Shown: piece by piece, positions 25,021-36,171 of the stretch
How the letters are laid out: every line of letters starts with the position of its first letter
Position numbering within the stretch: the stretch's first letter is position 1
From: Oscheius sp. JU75
Lineage: Eukaryota > Nematoda > Chromadorea > Rhabditida > Rhabditidae
DNA length: 64,000 nucleotides
Assembly: GCA_037178855.1 (NCBI GenBank)
Contig: JASJZC010000001.1
Coordinates: 3,782,001 to 3,846,000 of the forward strand
Direction of reading: 5' to 3'
Notes under the pieces: model-generated
The model's database searches: none
What the model was told of the DNA's origin: nothing
What the model saw: the letters and a program-made list of their open reading frames with translations, nothing else
Translations under genes and position numbers: made by a program

Positions 25021-25636
25021 TCAGTTAAACAGTTTATTGATCTGAAAACATATAAGAAGACTGGAAGCTATTCTGGGGAAGATCATTACTCGATGGTGAC
25101 TATGAGTTCGATAGTTTTCTTGTTTGTTTGAAACGGAAAGCAATTCTGTAACTATTAAAAGCAACTTTTGTGCTGTCGCTCTCTGCTGCTCTGGCCTTCG
25201 CTGTCGTCTTCTACCGTCCAGGACAAGTCTTTCTACTTTCTCCTCCAAACTCGTTCGTTCCAAACTGTTCCAGCTCTTTCGCTGTAACTCTCAGTTACAA
25301 CGGACCATTACTGCCGTGTTTCCGCTTCATGACTGACTTTCGTGTCTCCGTTGACAGCCTTCATCATTTCCTCGAGGTCATTCCATGTCCATTTAAAGGT
25401 TCGAAGAAGGCTCTAGCATCCAAAACAGCCATCTCTTGAATCTCGAACCATTAACCTTGGAAACCATCCGTCTTGAACAGGAGCGACGTAGGCGATCTGA
25501 TAGGACAGGTGCAGGATACTCGCTCGAATCGCTATCCTTTTGTGGCTCTTAATACTTCTGGCGATCTGTTGAGGTGTTGTTTTCCAGTTCCATCAGTCAT
25601 GTACCTTCTCCACCTTCGGCCATCTCGTCCATTCAC
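25021..25636 (-). CDS. Unrecognised protein gene, 5' part not resolved
   Basis: Four exons on the minus strand join perfectly: 25636-25605, 25565-25456, 25410-25312 and 25264-25021. The introns are 39, 45 and 47 nt, all GT-AG and phase-consistent. The product contains ILHLSYQIAYVAPVQDGWF, TFKWTWNDLEEMMKAVNGD and a basic, probably helical tail ERTSLEEKVERLVLDGRRRQ. The match of three short introns and phases makes a real gene likely. I do not recognise the family. The upstream exon that should supply one base of the first codon was not found, so the start is unknown and may lie inside or beyond the inverted copy at 25850-26090. Confidence 0.55.
25065..25300 (+). repeat. Left arm of a local inverted duplication
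   Basis: This segment covers the last exon and the adjacent intron of the 25021-25636 gene. It matches, in opposite orientation, 25850-26090. Shared identical blocks include GAAAGCAATTCTGTAAC and TTCGCTGTCGTCTTCTACCG. Because the intron is included, the copy was made from DNA and not from a spliced transcript. Confidence 0.85.
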
Positions 25637-25849
25637 CTGGAAACGACAAGAAAGAAAGAATCTACCGAGTTTTCTGTCTCGATTTGGGCCAAAAGTATGT
25701 TCAGTCACCGCTCGCCACTCACCTTAACAGCGCCCCTAATATTCGATTTTCAAAAACCCAACTTTGCCCTCAAGCTAAGGCTTTCAGATCTGGCTCACTT
25801 GGGGCTACCCCAGATCCTAGTCAAGGTGAATGGAGATTGGTAGCTGAGA

Positions 25850-26090
25850 GTTAGAGCGGAAGAGCTGGAATAGTTTAGAACGAACGAGTTTGGACGAGAA
25901 AGGAGAAAGACTTGTCCCGGACGGTAGAAGACGACAGCGAAGACTTGTTCGAGTCATTGCAATTGTATATTGTCAAACTTTCAATAGTTGCTTTTAAAGG
26001 TTACAGAATTGCTTTCCGCTACAAACAGACAAGAAAACTGTCGGACTCGTAGTCACCATCGGGTAATGTTGTCTTTCCCAGAGTAGCTGT
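25850..26090 (-). repeat. Right arm of the inverted duplication (decayed exon copy)
   Basis: Read on the plus strand, this arm preserves SLERTSLDEKGERLVPDGRR and HHRVM from the real exon. It has lost the middle part, carries stops and small indels, and has no partner exons nearby on that strand. It looks like a decaying fragment about 550 bp from its source. The arms could form a long hairpin in RNA or single-stranded DNA. Confidence 0.8.
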
Positions 26091-26167
26091 CTGTCCATCA
26101 GACTTCAAAGAAAGTACAAATAACCGGGAACCGTCTTTATGCAAGAACAACGTATGTTAATAGTAAA

Positions 26168-26887
26168 CTACTCGTACACCCAGTGGTCGATCTGGACGCT
26201 GGTGAAGTCGCTGATCTCGTCAGGTTTGAACCAGTGAGCGATTTCGCGGTTGGCGGAATCGACACTGTCGGATCCGTGGCAGACGTTGCGTCCGGTCTGG
26301 AGAGCAAAATCTCCACGGATGGTTCCGGGAGCAGAGGCAAGAGGGTTGGTGGCTCCGAGGAGTATACGTCCCTGCTTGACAGCATCAAGTCCCTGCCAGA
26401 CCATGGCGACGACTGGCCCGGATCCCATGTACTCAATGAGGGCGGGGAAGAAGGGCTTGTCCTTCAGGTCCTCGTAATGGGTCTGAAAGAATTTAATAGT
26501 TTGTTTAGATACTTGTCGTTACCTCCAGATGGGCCTTGGAGGCGGTCAGCTGCTTAAGGGCGACCAGCTTGAATCCACGCTGCTCGAAACGCTTGATGAT
26601 CTCTCCGACGAGTCCTCTGAAATTATTATTTGGTAGGAGAAATCATGAGGTTTGTGATAAGTCGGTTAAATGCCACAGGTTCTGTGCTAAACCCATCAAT
26701 ACTTTCAAACTACCTCAAATCCTACTAAAGGTTGACCCCAAACCACGACAAAAACCATATAGACCCACCTCTGGACTCCGTCAGGCTTGATGGCGATGAA
26801 GGTTCTCTCGTTGTTGGGCATTTTACACGAATCGAAGCAGAAGTCCTCGGCTGTGGCGACAGAGACTGCAAGAAGTGCCAGGAGCAT
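26168..26887 (-). CDS. ndk-1: Nucleoside diphosphate kinase with a hydrophobic amino-terminal leader
   Basis: Transfers gamma-phosphate between nucleotides through a phosphohistidine. The core, exons 26821-26769, 26616-26523 and 26482-26168, encodes 153 residues from [18 protein letters not shown] to HWVYE, the standard animal length. NVCHGSDSV holds the catalytic histidine. Introns are 40 and 152 nt. The same frame extends upstream to an ATG at 26887, adding 22 residues that begin [15 protein letters not shown], typical of a signal peptide, and that ATG is 14 bases after a strong TTTCAG acceptor. The family is certain. Whether the leader is translated, giving a secreted or organellar form, is open. 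Confidence 0.93.
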
Positions 26888-27343
26888 ACGAACGCGGGCC
26901 TCTGAAACTCCGCCTCAATTATCGTACTTGGTCAGGGCTATCGCCGCGAGAGTCAGTCTCCTCTACTCGACCGACCTCGTTGATTCACCTGGTCGAACAT
27001 ATGATTCCTCGGGTGATCTTCCTTTTTCTGAAGAGACACGAGTCTCTATACCAAAACTTTCATATTGTTCCTGTTTGGAATAATGGAATCACATAGTGCG
27101 AGCTTGAAAGTTGTCTTTCTCTAATGAAGTTTTCAAACTAACAGGCTCAAAAACTATTTACTATCCATAGTACTTCTTGTAAAGTCTTTTTGACCTCAGA
27201 GTTCTTGGCAGTCGATGCTTGTTTAGGTTATACACCGCGCCCAGCCCGTCTCAACCGAACCAGTTCTTAGTTTGTTCTGCCAGTTCACCGCGACTACATG
27301 CCCTCCCTTCCTTTGCCTAACTAATCACCTTTTTACTCGGAAA
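26888..27343. promoter_or_regulatory. Divergent intergenic region between NDP kinase and CERT
   Basis: About 450 bp between divergent start codons, presumably holding both promoters. It includes a TTTCAG acceptor just upstream of the NDP kinase ATG on the minus strand. No other element was recognised. Confidence 0.4.
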
Positions 27344-29913
27344 ATGGTAGCTGGCAGGTTTGATTCTTTCAAAATTTAATAAAAAGGCATTATTTGAAGC
27401 GAACCTTCGACTCTCCACACTGGAGTCTTGAAAAAGTGGACAAACTATGTAAACGGATGGCAAGATCGCTACTTCGAGATCAATAACGGAACTCTACAAT
27501 ACTACAAGTCGAAAGAGGAAAAAAGTTTCGGCTGTCGTGGCAGCCTGTCTCTCAAAAGTGTCAATATCACAGTAAGTCAGCTGATTCAATAGAAAATTAG
27601 GAAATTCTTTAGCAGCACGAGTTCAACGACTGCGAGTTCACTGTTTCCGTCGGACCTGACATTGTCTGGTATCTAAAGGCGGAAAATCTCTGTTCAAAAG
27701 AATCCTGGGTCAAACATATTGTCAACGACGCGGTCCGTCATTTCTCAATGTATCTCATCTCCAGATTTAGAAATCACTGAATGACTCCGACTATGGAACT
27801 CGTGGGACAAAGACTCATTCGAGAAACACTTCCATCTCTTCCGTATACCTGAGCAACAGATTGGAAGTGAGTTTGATTCGATTTTGAAATAATTGATGCT
27901 AATAATGATCTAGTGAAAATGTTTCAGATGTATTCTCATTGCCTAATCATAGTCTTGATTTGTAGACGGCCTGAGAGCGCAATAGAATGACGTTCCCTCT
28001 AAGATTATAACAAACTTGTGTTTTGAACTGGCACAGAATGGAGGAGAATATCATTGAAAAATGCCAAAGCTTGAAAATGGCTAAAAATTTCCCAATCTCC
28101 CAGAACGCAGTAAAAGATTAGAAAGTGACATCAGGTTCAAAAATTGTCTGGCGTGACTCACGTATTTCTTATCGGACCAAAGAGATCAGATAATTTGAAA
28201 GATAAGATTTTTAATAAAACTTACAGAAGAGCAACAAGCTGTTCGATTCCCGTCTATCTGAACTGGAAGCTTATCGAACAATGTGCTGTGACCAAATGGC
28301 CTCGCTTTTGCGAATTATCGAATTGCAAGACGGGGTCGATCAAACAGCCATTCTGTCTATCAAAGCGACCCATCTGGCAATGCTCAACAATATAAATCAC
28401 ATCATCGAACTGATTAATACCGGCAAAGTTTGTTCGTTTTTCTCCTTTTCAAAATCCAATTTGCTCAGGCCGTCATCCCTGACCCGGAAACCACGGCCGA
28501 TGACGAGGATGCCACCATCCGCGGCTGTCCATCCCTGTCGACCGTTGACGTGGTACACACGTGTCCAGAGCCGGTTCCAAAAGAGGCGACTCGTTTTCAG
28601 ACGAGCGAATTTGGCGATGAATGGCACGATGCTGATGAACACTCCTCGCTTGGCAGTCTAGACAGAGCCGAAGAGGCCCGTGACTCATCCTCGCCGCCTC
28701 CTTTAGCCGACGAAATGACCGAAACCGTCCAAGAGACTACCGTCTCTTTTTCTAGAGTATGATTATTTTTCTTTTTCCTTAGGTTCTTTTCATTCAGAAT
28801 CTTCCTTTCGGTCACTATGACGATCTGCTCGTCCCGTCGGGACATAATCTCTCGACAGAAATCGATCGAATCTGTATGGAACAGCTCAAGTGTGTAATTT
28901 GATTCCTTATTGTTATATACATCTTCATCATTGTGAAATTGTTCTTTTTAGATACGGTCTGGCAGGAGTAGAGGACAACATGTGGACCCTGTTCGCCGAG
29001 GATGGAGCCATGCGCATGTATACTCGAGAGATTCAAGACGCAGGTGGACTTCCGGTTGATCCACTCAAAGCCGTCCACCAAGTCCAGGTTAGCATTTCCT
29101 TTATCGAATTGTTTTGAGTTCTATTTCGGCTTGCTTACGTTTCGTTCTCACTAGTCAGCCTGAGTCAGATATAAACATTGACGCGATCTGACAAGAGTCT
29201 GTAGTCAACAGGAATATCTCAAATCTGGGTCGAACAGCGGAAAATGTAAATTACTTAAATTTCTTGCCACTATTTGAGTGAGTACATGTGAGCTTTCCAG
29301 GGAGTCTCGGCCCTCGAATTCATGCACTACTTCTTCGAGGCCAAATACAAGAAGGAGTGGGACCACACTCTCAACGACATGAGCATCGTCGAGACGATCA
29401 GTCCCGATGCTGTCGTTCTTCACCAAAAGCACAAGACTGTGTGGCCTGCTGCTCCTCGTGAGTCTCTCTTCGTCTCGCACATTCGTCGAGTCGAAAACAT
29501 GAAGAGATCCCACGCCCATGATTTGTATATTGTGTGCAATAAGGACATCAAGCGAGAGGATGTTCCTGTGAGTTATCTGTTTGAGAATAAGACTCATTAC
29601 GAAGTTTAGCTCGGTTCCAGTTCTAGCGTTCGGGTCGGTCTGTCAGTTTCGATGATCTGTGAGACGATCATTCTGAACAAGAAGCCTTTGGATCAACTGA
29701 CCAGGGCCGATGTCCGATGTGACATTACCTACGTCTCCCAAGGTCTGTCTTTTTTTTTTTAAATTTATGAGAGACTCTATTTCAGTCCATCCTGGAGGCT
29801 GGGTGCCGACCGCCGCTCTCCGTCACGTGTACAAAAAGGAATATCCGAAATTCCTGCGAACCTTCACCGACTACGTCATCAAAAACATCACCGGCAAAGA
29901 TCTGGCCATCTGA
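27344..29913 (+). CDS. cert-1: CERT ceramide transfer protein (PH-START)
   Basis: Carries ceramide from ER to trans-Golgi. A 14-base first exon (27344-27357, MVAG) is followed by an exon from 27400. The PH domain begins [20 protein letters not shown] and ends before the [11 protein letters not shown] serine-rich segment. A helical region contains [20 protein letters not shown] weak FFAT-like [11 protein letters not shown] is visible at the place where CERT binds VAP. The START domain runs from about [11 protein letters not shown] to the end and carries [24 protein letters not shown] and NPGGW-like [12 protein letters not shown], closely matching human CERT. Introns of about 350 and 200 nt occur in the middle. 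It heads a same-strand trio with intergenic gaps of 195 and 184 bp. Confidence 0.92.
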
Positions 29914-30108
29914 ATCCGTGTATCCAGAACATCTCATCAAGCTAGTCACTTTTCTTCTGTTGCCTTCACTTACCGAGAGATCTGTGTATTTATAAAGATT
30001 CTGAGATCATAATGTACTTGTACAGAGAACAGGACATCTCCTATGATACTTCCCTCAGAGCTTCAATATTTTCCATTCTGCTAGACAGATGAGAGAACCA
30101 CCGATACA

Positions 30109-31459
30109 ATGAGATGGAAATGGCGACGAAGTCTTTTCTTCCTCTTGCTCGTAGTCATTTTTCTTGTTTTCGTCGAAGAAAACAGTGGCGGAGCTGTTTT
30201 CATTTTCTTACAGAATCGGTATGGAGAAGAGTTCATTCGACCGATCACGACCGATCGGAATGGTAAGTCGATTTGGAACAATTGATATTCGAACTTCTAT
30301 GCAATGTTATTCATTTCCAGCCTCTGATCCGGACTCCATCGCCTTAGCAGTCATCTATTCCGGCAGCACCTTCGACAAAGAGTATAATCTCGCCCATCAG
30401 ACTCTTCAGTGCTACTGCAAGCTCTTTCGTTATCCATTCTACTTCATCGATGTTGGAACCAGTACTTCCTTTGCGGAAGCTTGTCCTCATAAGGATGTGA
30501 GTTGAAATATCGATACCAAACTGTAACTTCTACAGTTCATGTTCAAACGCCACTGTGTTCTTGCCAACTTCATGAGCACCGTCTCTCACCAGTGGATATT
30601 CTTCTTAGACGGAGATGTTGGAGTCATCAATCCGAACCATCTGCTGGAACAGTATTTGCCATCGGAACAGGATAGTCTGGTCTTCTATCAACGGATTATG
30701 AACCAGGAAATCATGGCCGGATCCTATTTGGTCAGGTATACTGTAGTGATTGTAAATATTTTGGAGGGTCTACAGAAATGATGACTTCTCAAAGACGTTT
30801 CTTCATGACTGGGCTGACTACGAGTTTAAACTTCCGAACAGTTTTCACGGGACAGATAATGGTGCAATACACGTAAGAGTCACAGCTGCTAGAGTCGAGA
30901 CCGTGTTCCAGAGTGTTCTGGCAGATCTTGTCGCTCCATCAGACGTGAATTACAGAAACGTTTGTGCAGACTACTGGGCGAAAGCCAGGTGAGTACATTT
31001 CTACTCCCAACATACTCAGTTCAGTGACTACTACACTCTGTCAGTCCACGAGGTCTGCCTTCAGCTGTATTTAAAGAGATTCTCTCCGAAGAGAGTGAAG
31101 ATTCTCGAAAAGGGTCGTCTCTCTTGGTCTCGAGATGGATGGCTAACTGACTCGAGCTGGAGTCAGAAGGACTTTATGTTCCATGGCTGGCAACTGAAGA
31201 GGAAAGATCGACTCATATTCGGGCGATGGCATTCGCCTCTGGTCGAGGGAACATTTGATGTGGAACAGTGCTCTGATCCGAAGACTGCAGCTGGACTGTG
31301 GAGGTAAAGAACTAGAACAACTGTGAAAAATCAAATTTTAGGTACAAGGACAGTTTCTTCCGCTCGGACATCGAACTCGATCGAATTCTTTCCAACCGAA
31401 TCTCCTCCCTTCAAGACGAATTCGTACATATTCAACGAGAAATTACTCAGCGTCTCTGA
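30109..31459 (+). CDS. DUF273-type putative glycosyltransferase, type II membrane protein
   Basis: Exons 30109-30262, 30321-30496, 30536-30735, 30776-30988, 31025-31303 and 31342-31459 encode 379 residues. A short basic amino end and one hydrophobic span at about 9-24 ([17 protein letters not shown]) indicate a Golgi type II protein. The core has [16 protein letters not shown], then [15 protein letters not shown], whose DGD is a DXD-like metal and sugar-nucleotide site, and [11 protein letters not shown] further on. This layout matches the DUF273 family, which is expanded in nematodes. The donor and acceptor sugars are unknown. It lies between CERT and the kinase/MOCS2B gene on the same strand. 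Confidence 0.85.
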
Positions 31460-31643
31460 ATCTTTCAAAACGGTTTCTCTCTGGTGCCTACAATCTGCAT
31501 AATACTGCCATACAACTTGCCATAATAAACGACTACTCACCCGTTCTGTCTCGGCCGAAAACCCCGCCGTCAAAAACCTGATTAATATCGATTTGACCCT
31601 TATCATATGTGAACATTTTTGACCTTTCTTCTTTTGCAGAAAA

Positions 31644-33022
31644 ATGGAAAATGGTACTTCTAAAACTGCCAATGTTTTGGCAATTGCTGGCTGCACAAAT
31701 TCTGGAAAAACTACCGTAGCCGATCGTGTTCAGATGATTGTACGTTCTCTTTTTAATTGTAGGAACAACTAAAGTTCAGCTCTCAAAGGGAGGGAAAAAG
31801 TCTGTTCATATCATTCATCAAGACGACTTCTATCTGGAGAAGGAGTTTGTTGAGACGATTCCTCGTCCTGAAGGTTTCAATCCATCTTTCTATTACGACT
31901 ACGATTCGACGTCATCCGTCGATCGTAAACTATTCGTAGACGCTGTTCAAAAGGTATGAACAGGTTCCAGATAGAAAATGGCGAGTTTTCAGAGAAGGAC
32001 AGAGAATGATTATGTGATAATTGAGGGGAACATGCTGACAGAGTTTGAGGAAGTAATGACATGTTGCGATCAGGTTCTGTTCCTCAGCCTGGACAAGGTG
32101 AGATGTTCTTGTACCTCAGTCATAGCCTAGTCACTCATAAATTTCAACTCCAATTTCTATGTTTAGAAATCGAGTTTAAATTTCCAGAAAACATGCCACC
32201 GTCGCCGACTCACCCGCTCGTATGAACCCCCAGATGTGGACGGATATTTCGACGAAGTTGCCTGGCCTGCCTACATCCAACATCAGAAGAAAGCCTTTGA
32301 GATTGCTCGTACCGATCCTCGTTTCTCGTTTCTCGATGTCTCAAGTGAATGTGACGAGGCGACTGAGGAGAATCTCACGCAGGTAGGTAAATACTCGGAG
32401 CTTATAAATAAGACTTAGTTGATCCAATCGTTAACAAATGATATTGTTCGGATAAGCTCTGGATTGCTGTCAGTTGAAGAGGCAACTCGTCTGGTTACGA
32501 GTCCCTCTTGTGGTGGAATTTCAATCTTTGTCGGAACGACTAGAGATTATTTTGAAGGAAAGAAGGTTCTTCGACTGGAGTACGAGTGCTACGACGAGAT
32601 GGCCTACAAAGAGCTCAGAAAGTTGTGTTATCTTGTGAGGGAAAAGTATCCGTCAGTACAGAAGATTGTCGTAATGCATAGGTTTGATTTCCATGTGTCA
32701 ATGTCCAAAGTTCCTACAGAGTCGGTCTCGTCCCAGTAGAAGAAGCCTCCGTCATTATTGCTACCTCTTCTCCTCACAGAAAAGAGGCTATTGAGGCTAC
32801 TGAATTTGCCATTGACGAATTGAAAAGGTCTGTTCCGATCTGGAAGAAGGAGGTCTACGAGAGCGGTGACAGTTCCTGGAAGGCGAACAGTGAATGTTGC
32901 AAGGGTGGCAACAAGCCTCATGATCCGAACCTGCCCAAAAGGTACAGAACAGTTTGACCCAAATAACTTTTTTTTTTAGATTCCTCGACCCGAATCCGAA
33001 GATTTTCTGGCTCCAAAAATAG
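31644..33022 (+). CDS. Nicotinamide riboside kinase fused to molybdopterin synthase large subunit (MOCS2B/MoaE)
   Basis: Seven exons (31644-31739, 31780-31953, 31993-32097, 32188-32382, 32419-32681, 32720-32941, 32980-33022) give 365 residues in one frame. Residues about 10-190 are an NRK/uridine-kinase-like P-loop kinase: GCTNSGKTT Walker A, IIHQDDFY, and [18 protein letters not shown] as in human NMRK1. Residues about 200-345 match MOCS2[63 protein letters not shown] and [10 protein letters not shown], with the active-site lysines kept. The domains would salvage NAD precursors and make molybdopterin, two otherwise unrelated pathways. Introns are 36-90 nt. The ATG is four bases after a TTTTGCAG acceptor. 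Confidence 0.93.
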
Positions 33023-33079
33023 ATAAAATAAAGATTGTACCCGTTTATTTGGACCCGATCTTGGGGGAAAAGAAAAGAT

Positions 33080-35193
33080 TCAGCAGTAGGTATGAATACT
33101 GGAATGCATGCTGGCCCGAGGGGAATGACGACGATGTGGGGAAGTGTAGGCATCAATTCGAGCAGGTTTCTCTGATCCATTGTAGCTGTTTCTCGTGAAG
33201 AGACAGTTCAACAATGCTCCAACTAGGAGACCTGCAGAAAACAGGAACAGACTGCCGATTATTCCCACTAAATAGATGGGTTTAGAGAATGAGAATAGCC
33301 TACTATTGGAAAAGGGAGAAACAGGTTGAAGTTCCTTCTGAATGACTTGCGTCATACAAGGTTCAGCCGTTTCACAGAGACAGGGTAGTGTCACCGGAGA
33401 CTTCTTCAGTTCTGTGACTGGAGATGGTCGAGGACACTTGTCCACCTGCTGTGTCAGATACTCTCTTCGACTGAAATGGATCTGTTTGACAAAAATTCTT
33501 TTCAACCTACAACAGATTCTCTTCGACAGCTACACACTCAGCCCCATGTAAGATCCAAGCACATTGCGGATCTCCCATCTCCAAGCAGGCCGTACAATTA
33601 GTGACGGTATGACAGCTTGTAGAAGGGGATTTGGTCAAGGCTCCGTCAGAGAGCAAGAACAGCGAAGTCGTCGTTTTCTGATTAGCTAGTCGTTCCTGTT
33701 TGAGCCAGAGATGTCGAGCCGGAGAGTTGTGCGAGAGTAGTTGGAGTGTTGCAACATGGCGGGCATCTTCCCTCCCGATTACAATCTTCAGAACCTGACC
33801 AGAAGTTGTTCCCAGGTAGAAAATGTCATAATGGAGACCGGCCAGATCAGTCACATTGTGCTGTACAGCCATTGAAACGACATCTTCCTCGCCACTGTAG
33901 ACGAAAATCGGATGACTTTTGATTTCTGAAATGGAGTGTGTTAAATACATTTCCATCTTACTCTTTTGTATCAGCGGATTTCCTCTCAGGCTCCTCTGTA
34001 GTGCGTCGTCTGTGGCTCGAGGACAGGATTCAGATTTGGTGCTGAAAGGCGAAGAGAGTACAGAGGAGACTGTCGCTCTGGGAAAGAGACAAATGGCGGA
34101 GAAGCCGAGACCAGCCAGTTGGGAACGGAATATTCCAGCGTAGAGAGTGGAAGAACTAACGAGCGATGTGAGTTGGTTGAACAGAAGACTGTCATATCCA
34201 TCCTGAGTGACGGAGCATTCCAGACGAGCCTTCACAAACGAGCTCCATTCGTCGGGGAAGCTTCTGCAGAACAAAAGTTAGAAGAATTTTCAAATGTAGG
34301 ATATTTTGTCTCCGATTCATTGACTAAAAGTTCAAAAACACTTACATAGCTCCCGGATCGTCCTTGCAAACCCTAGACACTCTGGCGACTCTTCTCAATC
34401 CGCATCCTTCCAAATCACTTGGTAGTTCACTGAAAAAAGTCAACACTTCCTTGTCGTTGTCCTCCATGGCCACAAATTCCGCACTGTCAAAGGCACTCTC
34501 TCCTCGAGCAGTTCTCATCGCTTTTCCCTTCATATTTGTCGATTGTCTCAAGAGTATCGCATCAGCTGATGTCGAGTATTCCGGAGCATTAGCTGTGAAT
34601 AGACGATCCTGACTGTTCACGAAAGGTGCTTTGACAGTCGGAGTGAAGGGACTGAGTCCTTCTCCGGCAAAAGTGTCCACATAGACAGATCTCTCCCAAC
34701 TTCCAGTGTATCTTCGACACATAGGTCGTTGTCCATGAGTCCCACAGAGTACGAAACCGTCTCTGGTTCTGTAGTAGGAACGAATAAAGTTGTCACAATT
34801 GCTCTGGAATAGTTCCATAGATCAAGGGCAGCATGTCTTACGGTAAGAATCATGCCGCATTCGTGTCTGGTGGCATTGTTAGTTGGCCAAAATATGGTAT
34901 GGCGAAGATTCACATCCCAGAGGGATACATTATAGGCTGCGTTCCTAAAAAAGTGAACTTCTAAAGGGGTGATACACATACCTTCCTCCAAGTATAGCAT
35001 AATTTTGATTGAGATCGAGAACTACGAGTAAGTCGTCTTTCGAAATGTCAAGGGAACGAGATTCTAAACTTTTGAACTCTTTCATATTTCCGAAAAAAAT
35101 ACCTTTAGATATGTCGACTGGGAGAATACTGTCAATCGAGGAGAACTTAAGTCCAAGAGCTGTAGTCACGAGAATCAAGATCAAAAGGCACAT
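33080..35193 (-). CDS. smp-1: Transmembrane class 1 semaphorin (Sema-PSI-TM)
   Basis: Axon-guidance ligand or receptor at the cell surface. The start MCLLILILVTTALG at 35193 is a clear signal peptide; the frame extends upstream only with non-ATG codons. The Sema domain shows LWDVNLRHTIFWP, ECGMIL joined by a splice to SNCDNFIRSYY, DGFVLCGTHGQRPMCRR, VYFFF-like VLTFFSE and RVARVSRVCKDDPG. A PSI module follows (NCTACLEMGDPQCAW), then a single transmembrane span YLVGIIGSLFLFSAGLLVGA and a short cytoplasmic tail. No immunoglobulin domain is seen. This order fits invertebrate class 1 semaphorins such as C. elegans SMP-1/SMP-2. The stop lies 57 bp from the convergent stop of the preceding gene. Confidence 0.92.
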
Positions 35194-36171
35194 GGCCACA
35201 TTGACCAGGACTTTCACTCTTAAAAGCCTTTTAGCTTGAACGTGGAACGGTGAGTGTGGACTCGTTTGAAACAACACGGGCCATTATCGCCCCAGATCTC
35301 AATGAGAGGGGGTTATTTTGCCTGTGGGACAGATTGGTAGGAGAAATTGGAACGAGAGCTCTATTTTTTGGTGAGTAGGAAGATTACAAAACAGTCCACG
35401 TCAACCGGAAAGGAGCTACTGATAACATTTTGTAAGATGATCTATTAGATGTAAGAAATAGGGAAACTTTATGCCTTGAAGGTCAGTAATAATGAGACAT
35501 CTCTCTTACTATTATTCTGGACTATTGTAGTTAGAATTTTAGGTGCTTTTCCAAGGACGGAATTCTCTGGAGTATAAAATTACCAACTTTGGATTTTTGA
35601 AAGCAACTTTTTGGAAGAAAGTATTAAGTTAGCGTTAAGCAATGAAGTCTTTATGTTCAGCTAAATACAAACAAATCAAATACTTTGATTAATTGCATCC
35701 CTGTAGTACACCGGATTCTCAATATAAAATCTACTCAAAGTATGAAAATGGCTCACAATTCAGTGAACACATTTTGACAAGCAGTAGTTCAGTATAACTC
35801 GAAGAGATCTCCATGGTAGAACTACGGTAGAAGGAATAAAAACTTAAACAACTGGGGGCAAGAGAAGTTGATGTCAAGCTAAGAGGAACAAAGATAAGAC
35901 ATCGATTGACAGGCTGTGGGCCACTTCCACACGCGTGTGTCAAGTGCAAAAAGCTGGATTTGACCGAGCACGGGTTGTAAAGTATGCGACGGGCTATTTT
36001 TCTTGATTGACGGATTTGAGATCGACCTGCTCCTCCCCTCTCTCGCCAACAAACTAATACTAAGCCGTCGTGTTCTTTGGACACTCTGCTGGAACAACAA
36101 TTATGCGGCAGCTGTCTCTCTGACCAACTGACAGAATCATATTTATTGGAATGGTTTGGTATGATATAAGA
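35194..36171. other. Intergenic region upstream of the semaphorin
   Basis: About 980 bp between the EMC8/9 stop and the semaphorin start, both on the minus strand. It contains AT-rich sequence and a minus-strand open frame at 35731-36084 without recognisable motifs. I see no RNA gene or repeat. It probably holds the semaphorin promoter. Confidence 0.5.

Noticed and set aside
25124-25439. Plus-strand frame that looks like a signal peptide and secreted protein
   Set aside because: It is antisense to the phased minus-strand exons, and differences between the two inverted arms are mostly non-synonymous in this frame.
25021-26100. Foldback or MITE-type transposon with 235-bp terminal inverted repeats
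   Set aside because: One arm is an exon plus intron of a phased gene and no target-site duplication or second copy is seen, so a local exon duplication is simpler.
35193-35277. Semaphorin start at 35277
   Set aside because: That codon is GTG. The first ATG in frame (35193) begins a textbook signal peptide.
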